A DNA stretch of 64,000 nucleotides from Bryopsis sp. KO-2023 (Eukaryota > Chlorophyta > Ulvophyceae > Bryopsidales > Bryopsidaceae): positions 2,790,001 to 2,854,000 of the forward strand of contig BSYQ01000005.1 of NCBI GenBank assembly GCA_030272585.1, given 5' to 3'. Positions within the stretch are counted from its first letter, which is position 1. Each line of letters opens with the position of its first letter. This document shows, piece after piece, positions 11,161-19,045 of the stretch. The notes beneath the pieces were generated by a model. It had not been told where the DNA came from, ran no database searches, and was given only the letters and a program-made list of their open reading frames with translations. The position numbers and the translations under genes were made by a program.

Positions 11161-12066
11161 CTAGCCATACTTGCTTTTCTCCATGAAGCAATAGTATGCT
11201 TTCTTTCGAGGCAAAATCTCCAGCAATGCTGATATGGTCTGTAAATTCTGCTCCTTGCTTCGACCTAGAGATAAAACGCATAATACTCCATTCAACCATT
11301 TAGTTTATTGGAGTACCAATTGAGCGGAAACTAAAAAAAATAAAAGTAATAATAACAATAATAAAAATAATAATTCAAATAATTCTGACGAATCGAATTC
11401 AATCCACAAAGACAATAAAAAACATCCATACCACTGTTGGAAGGCCTTGTGAAGGGATTGTTGGAAGGCCACCAGGGCGGGGCCACCTTGTTTTTGAATG
11501 GGAAGCGGGACTTCCCTTCCCATGTTTGCCAAAGAATACTGAACAGTTTTCTTGCACCGAGAAATGTCAGATCTTCGAAGCTCCACTCAACACTCCCTAA
11601 CAAATGGAAATTCTCATATTGTCATTCCAAATTACAAGCTATTGGAATAGGGTTTTTTTAATGTTTGGTTGCAGAAACATACTTACCGTTCGAAGCTTCC
11701 TCGCCTGCGTGCCCTCTGAGAAAGGCCTCTAGAACTTGTAAGCCTGTTGCTTCAAGGCCTTCTTGTTGGAGGCGAGCTTCAATCTCTACGAGCCTGGAGA
11801 CGAAATTTCGTCCTTCCAACGAACTTCTCAGCGCAGGGTTGCAACCTGCGTGGAAAGACGTCCCCAGGTTGTAGTGCATCCACATAAATGCTCCACAACC
11901 TGTCGAAACTTCGACTAGAGCCTTGTTCGCCTTTTTCAAGCGTCGTCGAGTTCGCCTTTTCGCACCGCTGTTGAGGGGAAACGAGTGTGATCAGGAGCGA
12001 AGTAAGATCCTGAATATTGACTATCCAAAACAGCGCACCTTTCTACCTTTCTGAAGTCTCCGCCAT
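11161..12066 (-). CDS. KDZ-element accessory protein, 189 aa, four exons
   Basis: Exons on the minus strand: 12066-12047, 11967-11687, 11596-11432 and 11264-11161 (TAG). All three introns have GT/AG ends (one GTAAGT), and the phases close exactly to 570 nt, strong evidence for a real gene. The protein starts MAETSESG, has a basic nuclear-localisation-like stretch (RRTRRRLKKANK, ~11-22), a region with Cys/His/Trp, a short helical segment (~65-85), then a tryptophan-rich block (LWQTWEGK, APPWWPSN) and a basic C-terminus. I do not recognise the family. It runs opposite to the transposase, starting ~390 bp inside the right end. It could be a DNA-binding or regulatory partner, which is inference. 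Confidence 0.7.
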
Positions 12067-12229
12067 TGATGCAAGCGAAATTGCTGGTTTGGAAGACAAC
12101 GGCCAAGAGAAGCGGTTTGCTGAAGAGAGAACTGCGTTGGAACAAAAACGTCCGGCTTGCTTCAGGTCGGTGCCGCCGGGAAAAGCTCGCCTGCGTTCCA
12201 GCTCCAAACCGTATGAGCGTGAGTTTCGC

Positions 12230-12454
12230 GTTCGCACGCGTTTCTGGTATCAGGGCTGACGAGCACGAGTTTCGATCTCGGCGAGCGCGCGTTCCGAGCT
12301 TGGGGGCTCGTCGTCGGTCGTGGGGGAGACGGTGCGACATGGGGACGATGCGTGCAGGTCTCACGCGAAGAGTGCATGTGAAGTGCTTCTGGACCAGGAA
12401 GTGGTATTTTTCGGGGTGTTCATTTTGGCCAGGTTTTGGCGCAATCCATAACTC
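12230..12454 (-). repeat. KDZ right terminal inverted repeat
   Basis: Reverse complement of 3133-3360, ending ...CCATAACTC followed by the GAATGAG duplication at 12455-12461. Confidence 0.85.
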
Positions 12455-12627
12455 GAATGAGAGTCAGAGAGGAACGTGGGTTAGGTTACGTCAGGGGTAT
12501 TCTTTTTTTGGGACTGTTCGTTTTTTACGGTGCTGCTGCAAGGCAGTCGCCAGTTGGGGTGGTACAATTAATTGGGACATTCATTTTTGCCGATATAAAA
12601 AAGGCATTGTAATCAACAAAAATTCCA
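12455..12627 (+). mobile_element. LINE-1a 3' end
   Basis: This 173-bp tail matches the 190-bp fragment present in every array unit (for example 25177-25366): GTGGGTT-GGTTACGT near its start, a shared GGCAAGGCAG-like block in the middle and AATTCCA at the end. It directly abuts the right copy of the 14-bp tRNA-Ser target duplication. Confidence 0.85.
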
Positions 12628-12693
12628 GGTTAAGGAGGTGGACTCGAAATCCACTGGGTTTATCCCGCGCAGGTTCAAATCCTGCTCTCAGCG
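12628..12693 (+). pseudogene. tRNA-Ser(CGA), 3' part after LINE-1a (unit 1)
   Basis: Begins with the target duplication GGTTAAGGAGGTGG and continues through the CGA anticodon, variable arm and T arm to the discriminator G. With 73-102 it makes up the LINE-1a-split gene. The B box is intact but the A box is 12.5 kb away. Confidence 0.92.
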
Positions 12694-12747
12694 TCCCACC
12701 CATGCTTTTCTCGGAGCGGCCGAAGAAAGGAGGATGCAAGGAGGATG

Positions 12748-12819
12748 CGCCGTTGCCGGGAATTGAACCCGGGTCTCCTGCGTGACAGGCAGGAATACTG
12801 ACCACTATACTACAACGAC
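12748..12819 (-). tRNA. tRNA-Asp(GTC), unit 1
   Basis: 72 nt. The acceptor GTCGTTG pairs with CAACGGC, the anticodon loop is CTGTCAC, and the T arm is GGGTTCAATTCCC. Cloverleaf and both internal promoter boxes are intact. Confidence 0.95.
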
Positions 12820-12927
12820 CCGATCACGACGATGAGGAGGCGACGAGGCCGGTGACGAGGCTGGTGACGAGGCTGATGATGAGGCCGGTGACGAGGATGG
12901 ACCACGGGACGCCCCATGATGACGTGA

Positions 12928-13009
12928 GTTGGGGTATCCGAGTGGTCAAGGAGGTGGACTAGAAATCCACTGGGTTTATCCCGCGCAGGTTCGAATCCTG
13001 CCCTCAACG
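12928..13009 (+). tRNA. tRNA-Ser(AGA), unit 1
   Basis: 82 nt with the long serine variable arm and anticodon AGA (loop CTAGAAA). Unlike the other units it has A instead of G at nt 9, between acceptor and D arm, which should be tolerated. Confidence 0.93.
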
Positions 13010-13067
13010 AGGCGAGTGTTGAGTTCGCAAACGGAGGGGGTTTCGGAAAGGTTGCGAAAAGGTACGT

Positions 13068-13150
13068 TGTGGTGAGTGGGATTCGAACCCACGCTCGTCT
13101 CCGAACTAGAACCTGAATCTAGCGCCTTGGACCAACTCGGCCATCACCAC
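13068..13150 (-). tRNA. tRNA-Leu(CAG), unit 1
   Basis: 83 nt. The anticodon stem CTAGA/TCTAG surrounds loop TTCAGGT. It has a long variable arm, and the acceptor GTGGTGA pairs with TCACCAC. Confidence 0.95.
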
Positions 13151-13267
13151 ACGATCAGACCTAGGGAGCCCCTCCCCACGAGGGCCCCGCCCCGGACCGG
13201 GGTCGGAACGGTGGAAGACGGCGCCGAGGAGCACTCCGACATCGTCGGCACGAAAACGTTTTCCGTG

Positions 13268-13353
13268 GCCTCGGTGGCGCAGTCGGTTAGCGCGTCGGTC
13301 TCATAACCTCGTGAGCCATCCGGAGGTCACCAGTTCGATCCTGGTCCGGGGCA
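13268..13353 (+). tRNA. tRNA-Met(CAT), elongator, with 12-nt intron, unit 1
   Basis: 86 nt. The acceptor GCCTCGG pairs with CCGGGGC and the loop reads CTCATA. A 12-nt insertion ACCTCGTGAGCC sits immediately 3' of position 37, the canonical tRNA intron site. Removing it restores a normal anticodon arm with a U31-U39 pair as in other elongator Met tRNAs. Intron-bearing tRNA-Met(CAU) is typical of green plants. Confidence 0.93.
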
Positions 13354-13419
13354 CTCCTCTTCTTTTCGGTCGAAGGAGAGCATCGCGCACACGAAAAAAT
13401 GGAACGATCGGGGCACGCT

Positions 13420-13492
13420 CACACCCGGCGGGACTCGAACCCGCAACCCCCAGATTAGAAGTCTGGTGCGCTATCCATTGCGCCACGGGTGC
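13420..13492 (-). tRNA. tRNA-Arg(TCT), unit 1
   Basis: 73 nt. The anticodon loop is CTTCTAA and the T arm GCGGGTTCGAGTCCCGC is perfect. The first acceptor pair is a G-U wobble. Confidence 0.94.
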
Positions 13493-13625
13493 TCACGAGG
13501 GATGTTTCCCCGCGAGGCCGCAACGAGCGGCGAAAAGAAGGACAAGAGGGGGGAAAACGGGTGGGCCGTGGCGTTTCCACGTCGACCCCCACGGGGAACG
13601 ACTCGTGATGACTCATTCTGAATGA

Positions 13626-13699
13626 GCCCGCTTAGCTCAGATGGCCAGAGCGCGCCCTTCGTAAGGGCGAGGCCGAGAGTTCGACTCTCTCAGTGGGCA
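13626..13699 (+). tRNA. tRNA-Thr(CGT), unit 1
   Basis: 74 nt. The anticodon stem CGCCC/GGGCG encloses TTCGTAA. The acceptor GCCCGCT pairs with AGTGGGC. Confidence 0.95.
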
Positions 13700-13777
13700 A
13701 CCCTCCTTTTCCTCGCGGGGCAAATTTCGCCACGAACGAGGGGCCCCGAGATCGGAACGCGACAAAGGCATCGCGTC

Positions 13778-13849
13778 GGGATGTTGGTCTAGTGGTATGA
13801 TTCTCGCTTCGGGTGCGAGAGGTCCCGAGTTCGATTCCCGGACATCCCC
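13778..13849 (+). tRNA. tRNA-Pro(CGG), unit 1
   Basis: 72 nt starting GGGATGTTGGTC. The anticodon loop is TTCGGGT and the acceptor is GGGATGT/ACATCCC. A palindromic T-rich tract follows immediately. Confidence 0.95.
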
Positions 13850-14051
13850 CTCCCTCCATCGTCTCTTTCTCGGATCTCAGAGATCTTTTTATCGGATTCC
13901 GTCGATCTTTTTCTCGGATCTTAGAGATCTTTTCTTTCCGGATCTCGGAGATTTTTTTCTCGGATCTCAGAGATCTTTTTTTTTCCGGATCTCAGAGATT
14001 TTTTCCTCGAATCTCAGAGATCTTTTCCCCAACATCGTGGCCCAAAGCTGG

Positions 14052-14108
14052 TGCCACCTGTGAGAGTCGAACTCACGGCCTTTCGCTAACCATCTGAGCT
14101 AAGGTGGC
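14052..14108 (-). pseudogene. tRNA-Thr(TGT), anticodon arm deleted, unit 1
   Basis: Only 57 nt. Compared with 17000-17073 it lacks 17 nt that include the TGT anticodon and most of the anticodon arm. The acceptor, D and T arms remain, but no functional tRNA is possible. Unit 1 is the only unit with this deletion. Confidence 0.93.
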
Positions 14109-14215
14109 TTCGGGGTCTCGCTACTCCCGCACGTGGGCGAACGACGAGGACGGTCGCTCTCGACTTCGTTTCGGGCCCGATCGCTCCCCTCCCGTCGCAT
14201 GCTTCGCGTGGCGTC

Positions 14216-14289
14216 GGACCTGTAGCTCAGTCGGTTAGAGCGCTGGTCTTATGAGCCGGAAGTCGCGGGTTCAATCCCCGCCAGGTCCA
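14216..14289 (+). tRNA. tRNA-Ile(TAT), unit 1
   Basis: 74 nt. The acceptor GGACCTG pairs with CAGGTCC, the anticodon loop is CTTATGA, and it has no intron. Its A box TAGCTCAGTCGG is the site hit by LINE-2 in unit 5. Confidence 0.92.
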
Positions 14290-14365
14290 CGACTCGCAAG
14301 AATGCACCGACATCGTGTCCGTCCGAGAAAGGCAAGAAGCACAACAACCAAGAAACGTGGGGGTG

Positions 14366-14446
14366 TGTGGCGAGTGGGATTTGAACCCACGCCCTTTCGG
14401 ACTGGAACCTTACTCCAGCGCCTTGGACCAACTCGGCCATCGCCAC
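14366..14446 (-). tRNA. tRNA-Leu(AAG), unit 1
   Basis: 81 nt. The anticodon stem CTGGA/TCCAG surrounds GTAAGGT. It has a long variable arm and acceptor GTGGCGA/TCGCCAC. Confidence 0.94.
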
Positions 14447-14542
14447 GTTTGAGGGAGGGGAGGGACGGAAGGGATCCGTGGGACGGCAGCCCCCCATCGG
14501 GGTCGACGGATGCAAGGGAGACGCTCGCCGCACGCTGAACGA

Positions 14543-14572
14543 GCTGAGATGTCCGAGTGGTGAAGGAGGTGG
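14543..14572 (+). pseudogene. tRNA-Ser fragment before LINE-1 tail, unit 1
   Basis: The first 30 nt of a tRNA-Ser(CGA)-like gene with T-to-G at nt 20 (GGTGAAGG instead of GGTTAAGG). It is cut at exactly the same bond as the LINE-1a and LINE-1b targets. Confidence 0.9.
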
Positions 14573-14762
14573 AGAGAGAGAGGAATGTGGGTTGGGTTAC
14601 GTAAGGGTTTCCTTTTGGGGACAGTTCATTCTATTTACGGCGCTGCCGCAAGGCAGTTTCCGGATTCATGAGTGGGACACGGGACTGGGTGTTGTACGTT
14701 TAACTGGGGATCGGACCTCAAAATTCCGCCGATGTACAAAAGGCGCGTAAAAATGAATTCCA
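14573..14762 (+). mobile_element. 5'-truncated LINE-1 tail in tRNA-Ser, unit 1
   Basis: 190 bp homologous to the LINE-1a 3' end (12455-12627), flanked by the 14-bp duplication GGTGAAGGAGGTGG at 14559-14572 and 14763-14776. Both copies carry the same G variant, as expected if the gene already had it before insertion. The insertion predates array amplification because every unit has it. Confidence 0.88.
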
Positions 14763-14792
14763 GGTGAAGGAGGTGGACTCGAAATCCATTGG
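14763..14792 (+). pseudogene. tRNA-Ser fragment after LINE-1 tail, unit 1
   Basis: The target duplication plus ACTCGAAATCC of the anticodon arm. Similarity to tRNA-Ser stops there, and the variable and T arms are missing, so the gene was dead before or soon after the array spread. Confidence 0.85.
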
Positions 14793-14856
14793 TGCTGCCA
14801 TCGTAGCGCGGTGGGGCGCGCAACAACAACGCAAGAGGCGTTTGGGCCGTGCGAGG

Positions 14857-14929
14857 TTCCGTCGCCGGGACTCGAACCCGGGTCTTGTGGGTGAAAGCCA
14901 CATGTCCTGACCACCTAGACTACGACGGA
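14857..14929 (-). tRNA. tRNA-Glu(TTC), unit 1
   Basis: 73 nt. The anticodon loop CTTTCAC lies in stem TGTGG/CCACA. The acceptor is TCCGTCG/CGACGGA and the B box GGTTCGAGTCC is intact. Confidence 0.94.
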
Positions 14930-15406
14930 AGATCCACGAGACACGTCCCGTATGCCGAGTTTCGGAGCGTCGAGGGTTTTTGGAAGCTGGCGGGAAGCTG
15001 GCGGGGACAAGTGCCCTCGCGCACGGGAACGGGGTTGCGCCAGAACCTCGGGAGGGTGTTCGTTCGTGGTTAGGACTCGTTTCGAGTTTTTTCATCGTTG
15101 CGATTTTTGGGTGCTCGGATTTGGATGCACGAGAGATATCAGTAATGGCCCATTTTGTTGGCTCGGATTGTCACGTAAAAGGAGTTGTTCGTTTTCCATG
15201 GGTTTTCGTGTCTCTTCGGATTTTGGTGTTTTTCTTTCCCTCTGGGAGACCGATTCGTTTCTCTCTATTTTCATCGTTCTTTTCTTATTTTTGTGCCGTT
15301 CTTTCCCTCCTTTTCTTCCAATAATCTTTCTATTCATTGTTTCCCCTTTCCGTGCTTTTTTCTGTTTTTCTTTTTTCGATTCTTTCTCCTTCGTTCCTTT
15401 CGAAAA
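14930..15406. other. Array spacer, pyrimidine-rich, no gene
   Basis: A ~480-bp spacer between tRNA-Glu and the half tRNA-Lys, repeated in every unit. Its right half is strongly T/C-rich on this strand. Long frames exist here but they are identical by repetition and have no recognisable domain. It could be the body of an old insertion in the tRNA-Lys gene that ends at 15407. Confidence 0.6.
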
Positions 15407-15441
15407 AAGTCTCGCGCTCTACCAAACCGAGCTACCCGGGC
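15407..15441 (-). pseudogene. tRNA-Lys 5' half, unit 1
   Basis: On the minus strand GCCCGGGTAGCTCGGTTTGG, TAGAGC and GAGACTT follow the 5' half of tRNA-Lys, with a good A box. They break off into a T run at the anticodon. No 3' half is found within the unit. Confidence 0.7.
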
Positions 15442-15549
15442 GTGCTTGAAGCCGGAGCGCGCCGATCCCGTGGATCCCGATCTCGGTAATCTCGATCTCG
15501 CAGAGGGTCGACAAAGTCTCCACGGAGCGAGCACCGGATACGTCGTCGA

Positions 15550-15631
15550 GCTGAGATGTCCGAGTGGTTAAGGAGGTGGACTCGAAATCCACTGGGTTTA
15601 TCCCGCGCAGGTTCAAATCCTGCTCTCAGCG
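15550..15631 (+). tRNA. tRNA-Ser(CGA), unit 2
   Basis: 82 nt and complete. Acceptor GCTGAGA/TCTCAGC, anticodon loop CTCGAAA, long variable arm, discriminator G. It is the uninterrupted form of the LINE-1 target, with the target word GGTTAAGGAGGTGG at nt 17-30. Confidence 0.96.
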
Positions 15632-15685
15632 TCCCACCCATGCTTTTCTCGGAGCGGCCGAAGAAAGGAGGATGCAAGGAGGATG

Positions 15686-15757
15686 CGCCGTTGCCGGGAA
15701 TTGAACCCGGGTCTCCTGCGTGACAGGCAGGAATACTGACCACTATACTACAACGAC
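15686..15757 (-). tRNA. tRNA-Asp(GTC), unit 2
   Basis: Identical to the unit 1 copy, with an intact T loop. Confidence 0.95.
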
Positions 15758-15865
15758 CCGATCACGACGATGAGGAGGCGACGAGGCCGGTGACGAGGCT
15801 GGTGACGAGGCTGATGATGAGGCCGGTGACGAGGATGGACCACGGGACGCCCCATGATGACGTGA

Positions 15866-15957
15866 GTTGGGGTGTCCGAGTGGTCAAATATGTCGACGGA
15901 GGTGGACTAGAAATCCACTGGGTTTATCCCGCGCAGGTTCGAATCCTGCCCTCAACG
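15866..15957 (+). pseudogene. tRNA-Ser(AGA) with 10-nt insertion, unit 2
   Basis: 92 nt instead of 82. ATATGTCGAC is inserted after GTGGTCAA in the D-arm/anticodon-stem junction (near 15888-15897). It lies outside the canonical intron position, so it should distort the D arm. Probably non-functional. Confidence 0.8.
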
Positions 15958-16015
15958 AGGCGAGTGTTGAGTTCGCAAACGGAGGGGGTTTCGGAAAGGT
16001 TGCGAAAAGGTACGT

Positions 16016-16098
16016 TGTGGTGAGTGGGATTCGAACCCACGCTCGTCTCCGAACTAGAACCTGAATCTAGCGCCTTGGACCAACTCGGCCATCACCAC
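16016..16098 (-). tRNA. tRNA-Leu(CAG), unit 2
   Basis: 83 nt, same as the unit 1 gene. Confidence 0.95.
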
Positions 16099-16215
16099 AC
16101 GATCAGACCTAGGGAGCCCCTCCCCACGAGGGCCCCGCCCCGGACCGGGGTCGGAACGGTGGAAGACGGCGCCGAGGAGCACTCCGACATCGTCGGCACG
16201 AAAACGTTTTCCGTG

Positions 16216-16301
16216 GCCTCGGTGGCGCAGTCGGTTAGCGCGTCGGTCTCATAACCTCGTGAGCCATCCGGAGGTCACCAGTTCGATCCTGGTCCGGGGC
16301 A
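16216..16301 (+). tRNA. tRNA-Met(CAT) with intron, unit 2
   Basis: 86 nt including the 12-nt intron after the CAT-A of the anticodon loop. Confidence 0.93.
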
Positions 16302-16367
16302 CTCCTCTTCTTTTCGGTCGAAGGAGAGCATCGCGCACACGAAAAAATGGAACGATCGGGGCACGCT

Positions 16368-16440
16368 CACACCCGGCGGGACTCGAACCCGCAACCCCCA
16401 GATTAGAAGTCTGGTGCGCTATCCATTGCGCCACGGGTGC
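16368..16440 (-). tRNA. tRNA-Arg(TCT), unit 2
   Basis: 73 nt, unchanged from unit 1. Confidence 0.94.
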
Positions 16441-16573
16441 TCACGAGGGATGTTTCCCCGCGAGGCCGCAACGAGCGGCGAAAAGAAGGACAAGAGGGGG
16501 GAAAACGGGTGGGCCGTGGCGTTTCCACGTCGACCCCCACGGGGAACGACTCGTGATGACTCATTCTGAATGA

Positions 16574-16647
16574 GCCCGCTTAGCTCAGATGGCCAGAGCG
16601 CGCCCTTCGTAAGGGCGAGGCCGAGAGTTCGACTCTCTCAGTGGGCA
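16574..16647 (+). tRNA. tRNA-Thr(CGT), unit 2
   Basis: 74 nt, unchanged from unit 1. Confidence 0.95.
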
Positions 16648-16725
16648 ACCCTCCTTTTCCTCGCGGGGCAAATTTCGCCACGAACGAGGGGCCCCGAGAT
16701 CGGAACGCGACAAAGGCATCGCGTC

Positions 16726-16797
16726 GGGATGTTGGTCTAGTGGTATGATTCTCGCTTCGGGTGCGAGAGGTCCCGAGTTCGATTCCCGGACATCCCC
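16726..16797 (+). tRNA. tRNA-Pro(CGG), unit 2
   Basis: 72 nt, unchanged from unit 1. Confidence 0.95.
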
Positions 16798-16999
16798 CTC
16801 CCTCCATCGTCTCTTTCTCGGATCTCAGAGATCTTTTTATCGGATTCCGTCGATCTTTTTCTCGGATCTTAGAGATCTTTTCTTTCCGGATCTCGGAGAT
16901 TTTTTTCTCGGATCTCAGAGATCTTTTTTTTTCCGGATCTCAGAGATTTTTTCCTCGAATCTCAGAGATCTTTTCCCCAACATCGTGGCCCAAAGCTGG

Positions 17000-17073
17000 T
17001 GCCACCTGTGAGAGTCGAACTCACGGCCTTTCGCTTACAAAGCGAATGCTCTAACCATCTGAGCTAAGGTGGC
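17000..17073 (-). tRNA. tRNA-Thr(TGT), unit 2
   Basis: 74 nt and complete. Anticodon stem TTCGC/GCGAA around TTTGTAA, acceptor GCCACCT/AGGTGGC. This is the parental form of the deleted unit 1 copy. Confidence 0.95.
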
Positions 17074-17180
17074 TTCGGGGTCTCGCTACTCCCGCACGTG
17101 GGCGAACGACGAGGACGGTCGCTCTCGACTTCGTTTCGGGCCCGATCGCTCCCCTCCCGTCGCATGCTTCGCGTGGCGTC

Positions 17181-17254
17181 GGACCTGTAGCTCAGTCGGT
17201 TAGAGCGCTGGTCTTATGAGCCGGAAGTCGCGGGTTCAATCCCCGCCAGGTCCA
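17181..17254 (+). tRNA. tRNA-Ile(TAT), unit 2
   Basis: 74 nt, intact A box. Confidence 0.92.
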
Positions 17255-17330
17255 CGACTCGCAAGAATGCACCGACATCGTGTCCGTCCGAGAAAGGCAA
17301 GAAGCACAACAACCAAGAAACGTGGGGGTG

Positions 17331-17411
17331 TGTGGCGAGTGGGATTTGAACCCACGCCCTTTCGGACTGGAACCTTACTCCAGCGCCTTGGACCAACTCG
17401 GCCATCGCCAC
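17331..17411 (-). tRNA. tRNA-Leu(AAG), unit 2
   Basis: 81 nt, unchanged from unit 1. Confidence 0.94.
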
Positions 17412-17507
17412 GTTTGAGGGAGGGGAGGGACGGAAGGGATCCGTGGGACGGCAGCCCCCCATCGGGGTCGACGGATGCAAGGGAGACGCTCGCCGCACGC
17501 TGAACGA

Positions 17508-17537
17508 GCTGAGATGTCCGAGTGGTGAAGGAGGTGG
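17508..17537 (+). pseudogene. tRNA-Ser fragment before LINE-1 tail, unit 2
   Basis: Same 30-nt remnant as in unit 1, ending at the LINE-1 insertion bond. Confidence 0.88.
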
Positions 17538-17679
17538 AGAGAGAGAGGAATGTGGGTTGGGTTACGTAAGGGTTTCCTTTTGGGGACAGTTCATTCTATT
17601 TACGGCGCTGCCGCAAGGCAGTTTCCGGATTCATGAGTGGGACACGGGACTGGGTGTCACAAGGCGGAAGGGGGGTACC

Positions 17680-18040
17680 GCCGACGCCGTCGCCGACGCG
17701 TCGCCGACGCTCTTTCGCCGACGTTTTCGTCTTGCGAACGACGTTTCGTCGGCGACGCTGTGTCGCCGACGGCGTCGGCGACGGCATCGCCGACGGTTTC
17801 AGTAGCGTCGCCGACGGTTTCAGTGACGTCGCCGACGCCGTCGCCGACACAGCGTCGCCGACGAAACGTCGTTCGCAAGACGAAAACGTCGGCGACGCTG
17901 GTGTCGCCGACGTCACCAGCGTCACCGACGTCACGTCGGCGACGCTGCCTGAAAAGTGTGACCGACGCGTCGCCGACGTCATAACGACGGTGTGTCGGCG
18001 ACAATGACGTCGGTGACGGTGTCGCCGACGGTGTCGGTGG
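17680..18040. repeat. Left subterminal GTCGGCGACG repeats
   Basis: More than twenty direct and inverted copies of a CGTCGCCGACG/GTCGGCGACG word. In CACTA elements such subterminal repeats bind the element-encoded TNPA-type protein. The overlapping long frames here come from the triplet-like GC pattern. Confidence 0.8.
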
Positions 18041-19040
18041 GTGCCACTGAAACCTGTTTTCTGGATGTGGAATTGATGAATTTGGGGGAATAGATTGAGG
18101 ATTTGATTGATGATTCGATTGATGATTCCAGGTGTCGATCCCGGATCTGCTATTGCAGATGCGCCTGCAATCATACTCCAAATGGATTTCTTCTAAGAAA
18201 ACTATGGTTGACCCTCTCGGAGTCACTTCTTGAATTTCTTTTTTTCTTTTTTTGTTGATTCAATATATGTACCTTTTTTTCCCCAAAGGCACTCGATCTT
18301 GCCCCCAACTGTAAACAACAAATAGACTGGCCATGCGACCTCTTCTTTTTTTTTTCAAAGTTCTTGCAACAACTTCAGAATGTTAAAAAAAAAGAAAACC
18401 ACCCCATGTGTCAGTATCATTAGTAACACAAAGAAGAAAAACTCCCTCGAAAAGACTATGCCAAATGCTGGTGTCTGTGTCTTGAACAAAGAAAAAACAA
18501 CGAATCAGTGTGGTTGATTAATACAGACAGACAGGAAAGAAATCAATTCTCCCCTCCTATCCATCACAAAAAAGAAAAAGAAAAAAGCACAATTATTACA
18601 AAAACCCCTCGGTATTTCAGAAACTTCCCAAAACACTATCCCAACCCAAACTCTTTGGGTTTTGGAAGGGAACGGGGGTGAAAAAAAAGCCCGCCAACTA
18701 AAAAAAGAAACACCCTGTCACGGGCAGCTTGATTATGCTCCAGAAACCCCTATAATACTACTCGACATCAAAAATGTCAGAAAAAGAAGAAAAAAAATGT
18801 ATTCCCTATAAGATCAAGAATCGCAAAACGAGAAATAAGTGCTATAGTTTTCCGAGAAATGTAAAATTCTTATGAAGTTTTTTCCCCGTATATTCAATTC
18901 ATGCATTTCACCCTCAAGCCAAGATGGCTTCGTTGGGCAGCATCTTTTCAATCACAACACCACGATAAGGGTTTTCCACGCCCCCCATATATACATATGT
19001 TTTTGTATATTCAGATGTACATATACAACATCAGTGGTAT
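18041..19040. other. CACTA interior, AT-rich, no gene seen
   Basis: About 1 kb of A/T-rich sequence with homopolymer runs. It likely includes the 3' untranslated part of the minus-strand gene whose last candidate exon ends at 19046. Confidence 0.5.
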
Positions 19041-19045
19041 TTTGG

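Larger units (their letters stand above)
3133..12454 (+). mobile_element. KDZ-superfamily DNA transposon, 9.3 kb
   Basis: The terminal inverted repeats are ~225 bp (3133-3360 and 12230-12454), almost identical, and begin GAGTTATGGATTGCGCC. They are flanked by a 7-bp duplication. The plus strand carries an intron-rich transposase with SWIM fingers and the KDZ catalytic core. The minus strand carries a compact four-exon accessory gene starting near the right end. KDZ (Kyakuja-Dileera-Zisupton) elements are known large cut-and-paste transposons with multidomain transposases. The element sits in LINE-1a, so it arrived after it. Confidence 0.85.
103..12627 (+). mobile_element. LINE-1a, tRNA-Ser-targeted non-LTR element (with KDZ insert)
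   Basis: The insertion is bounded by a perfect 14-bp target duplication (89-102 and 12628-12641) inside tRNA-Ser(CGA). Without the nested KDZ transposon (3133-12454 plus one 7-bp duplication) it is about 3.2 kb. It starts with a short A/T palindrome (near 112-138), contains one long ORF1-like frame and ends in AAAAATTCCA without a long poly(A). It has no endonuclease or reverse transcriptase frame, so this copy must be non-autonomous. LINE-1b (57928) shares the 5' end, the ORF1 core and the insertion site. The 190-bp tails in each array unit share its 3' end. Confidence 0.85.

Noticed and set aside
13076-13859. Long frames on both strands across the tRNA array
   Set aside because: They run through tRNA genes and spacers. 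They recur only because the DNA unit recurs, and the overlap with perfect cloverleafs excludes coding.
17596-18226. Arg/Ser/Ala-rich frames at the CACTA left end
   Set aside because: They are created by the repeated GTCGCCGACG words. Similar frames appear on both strands.
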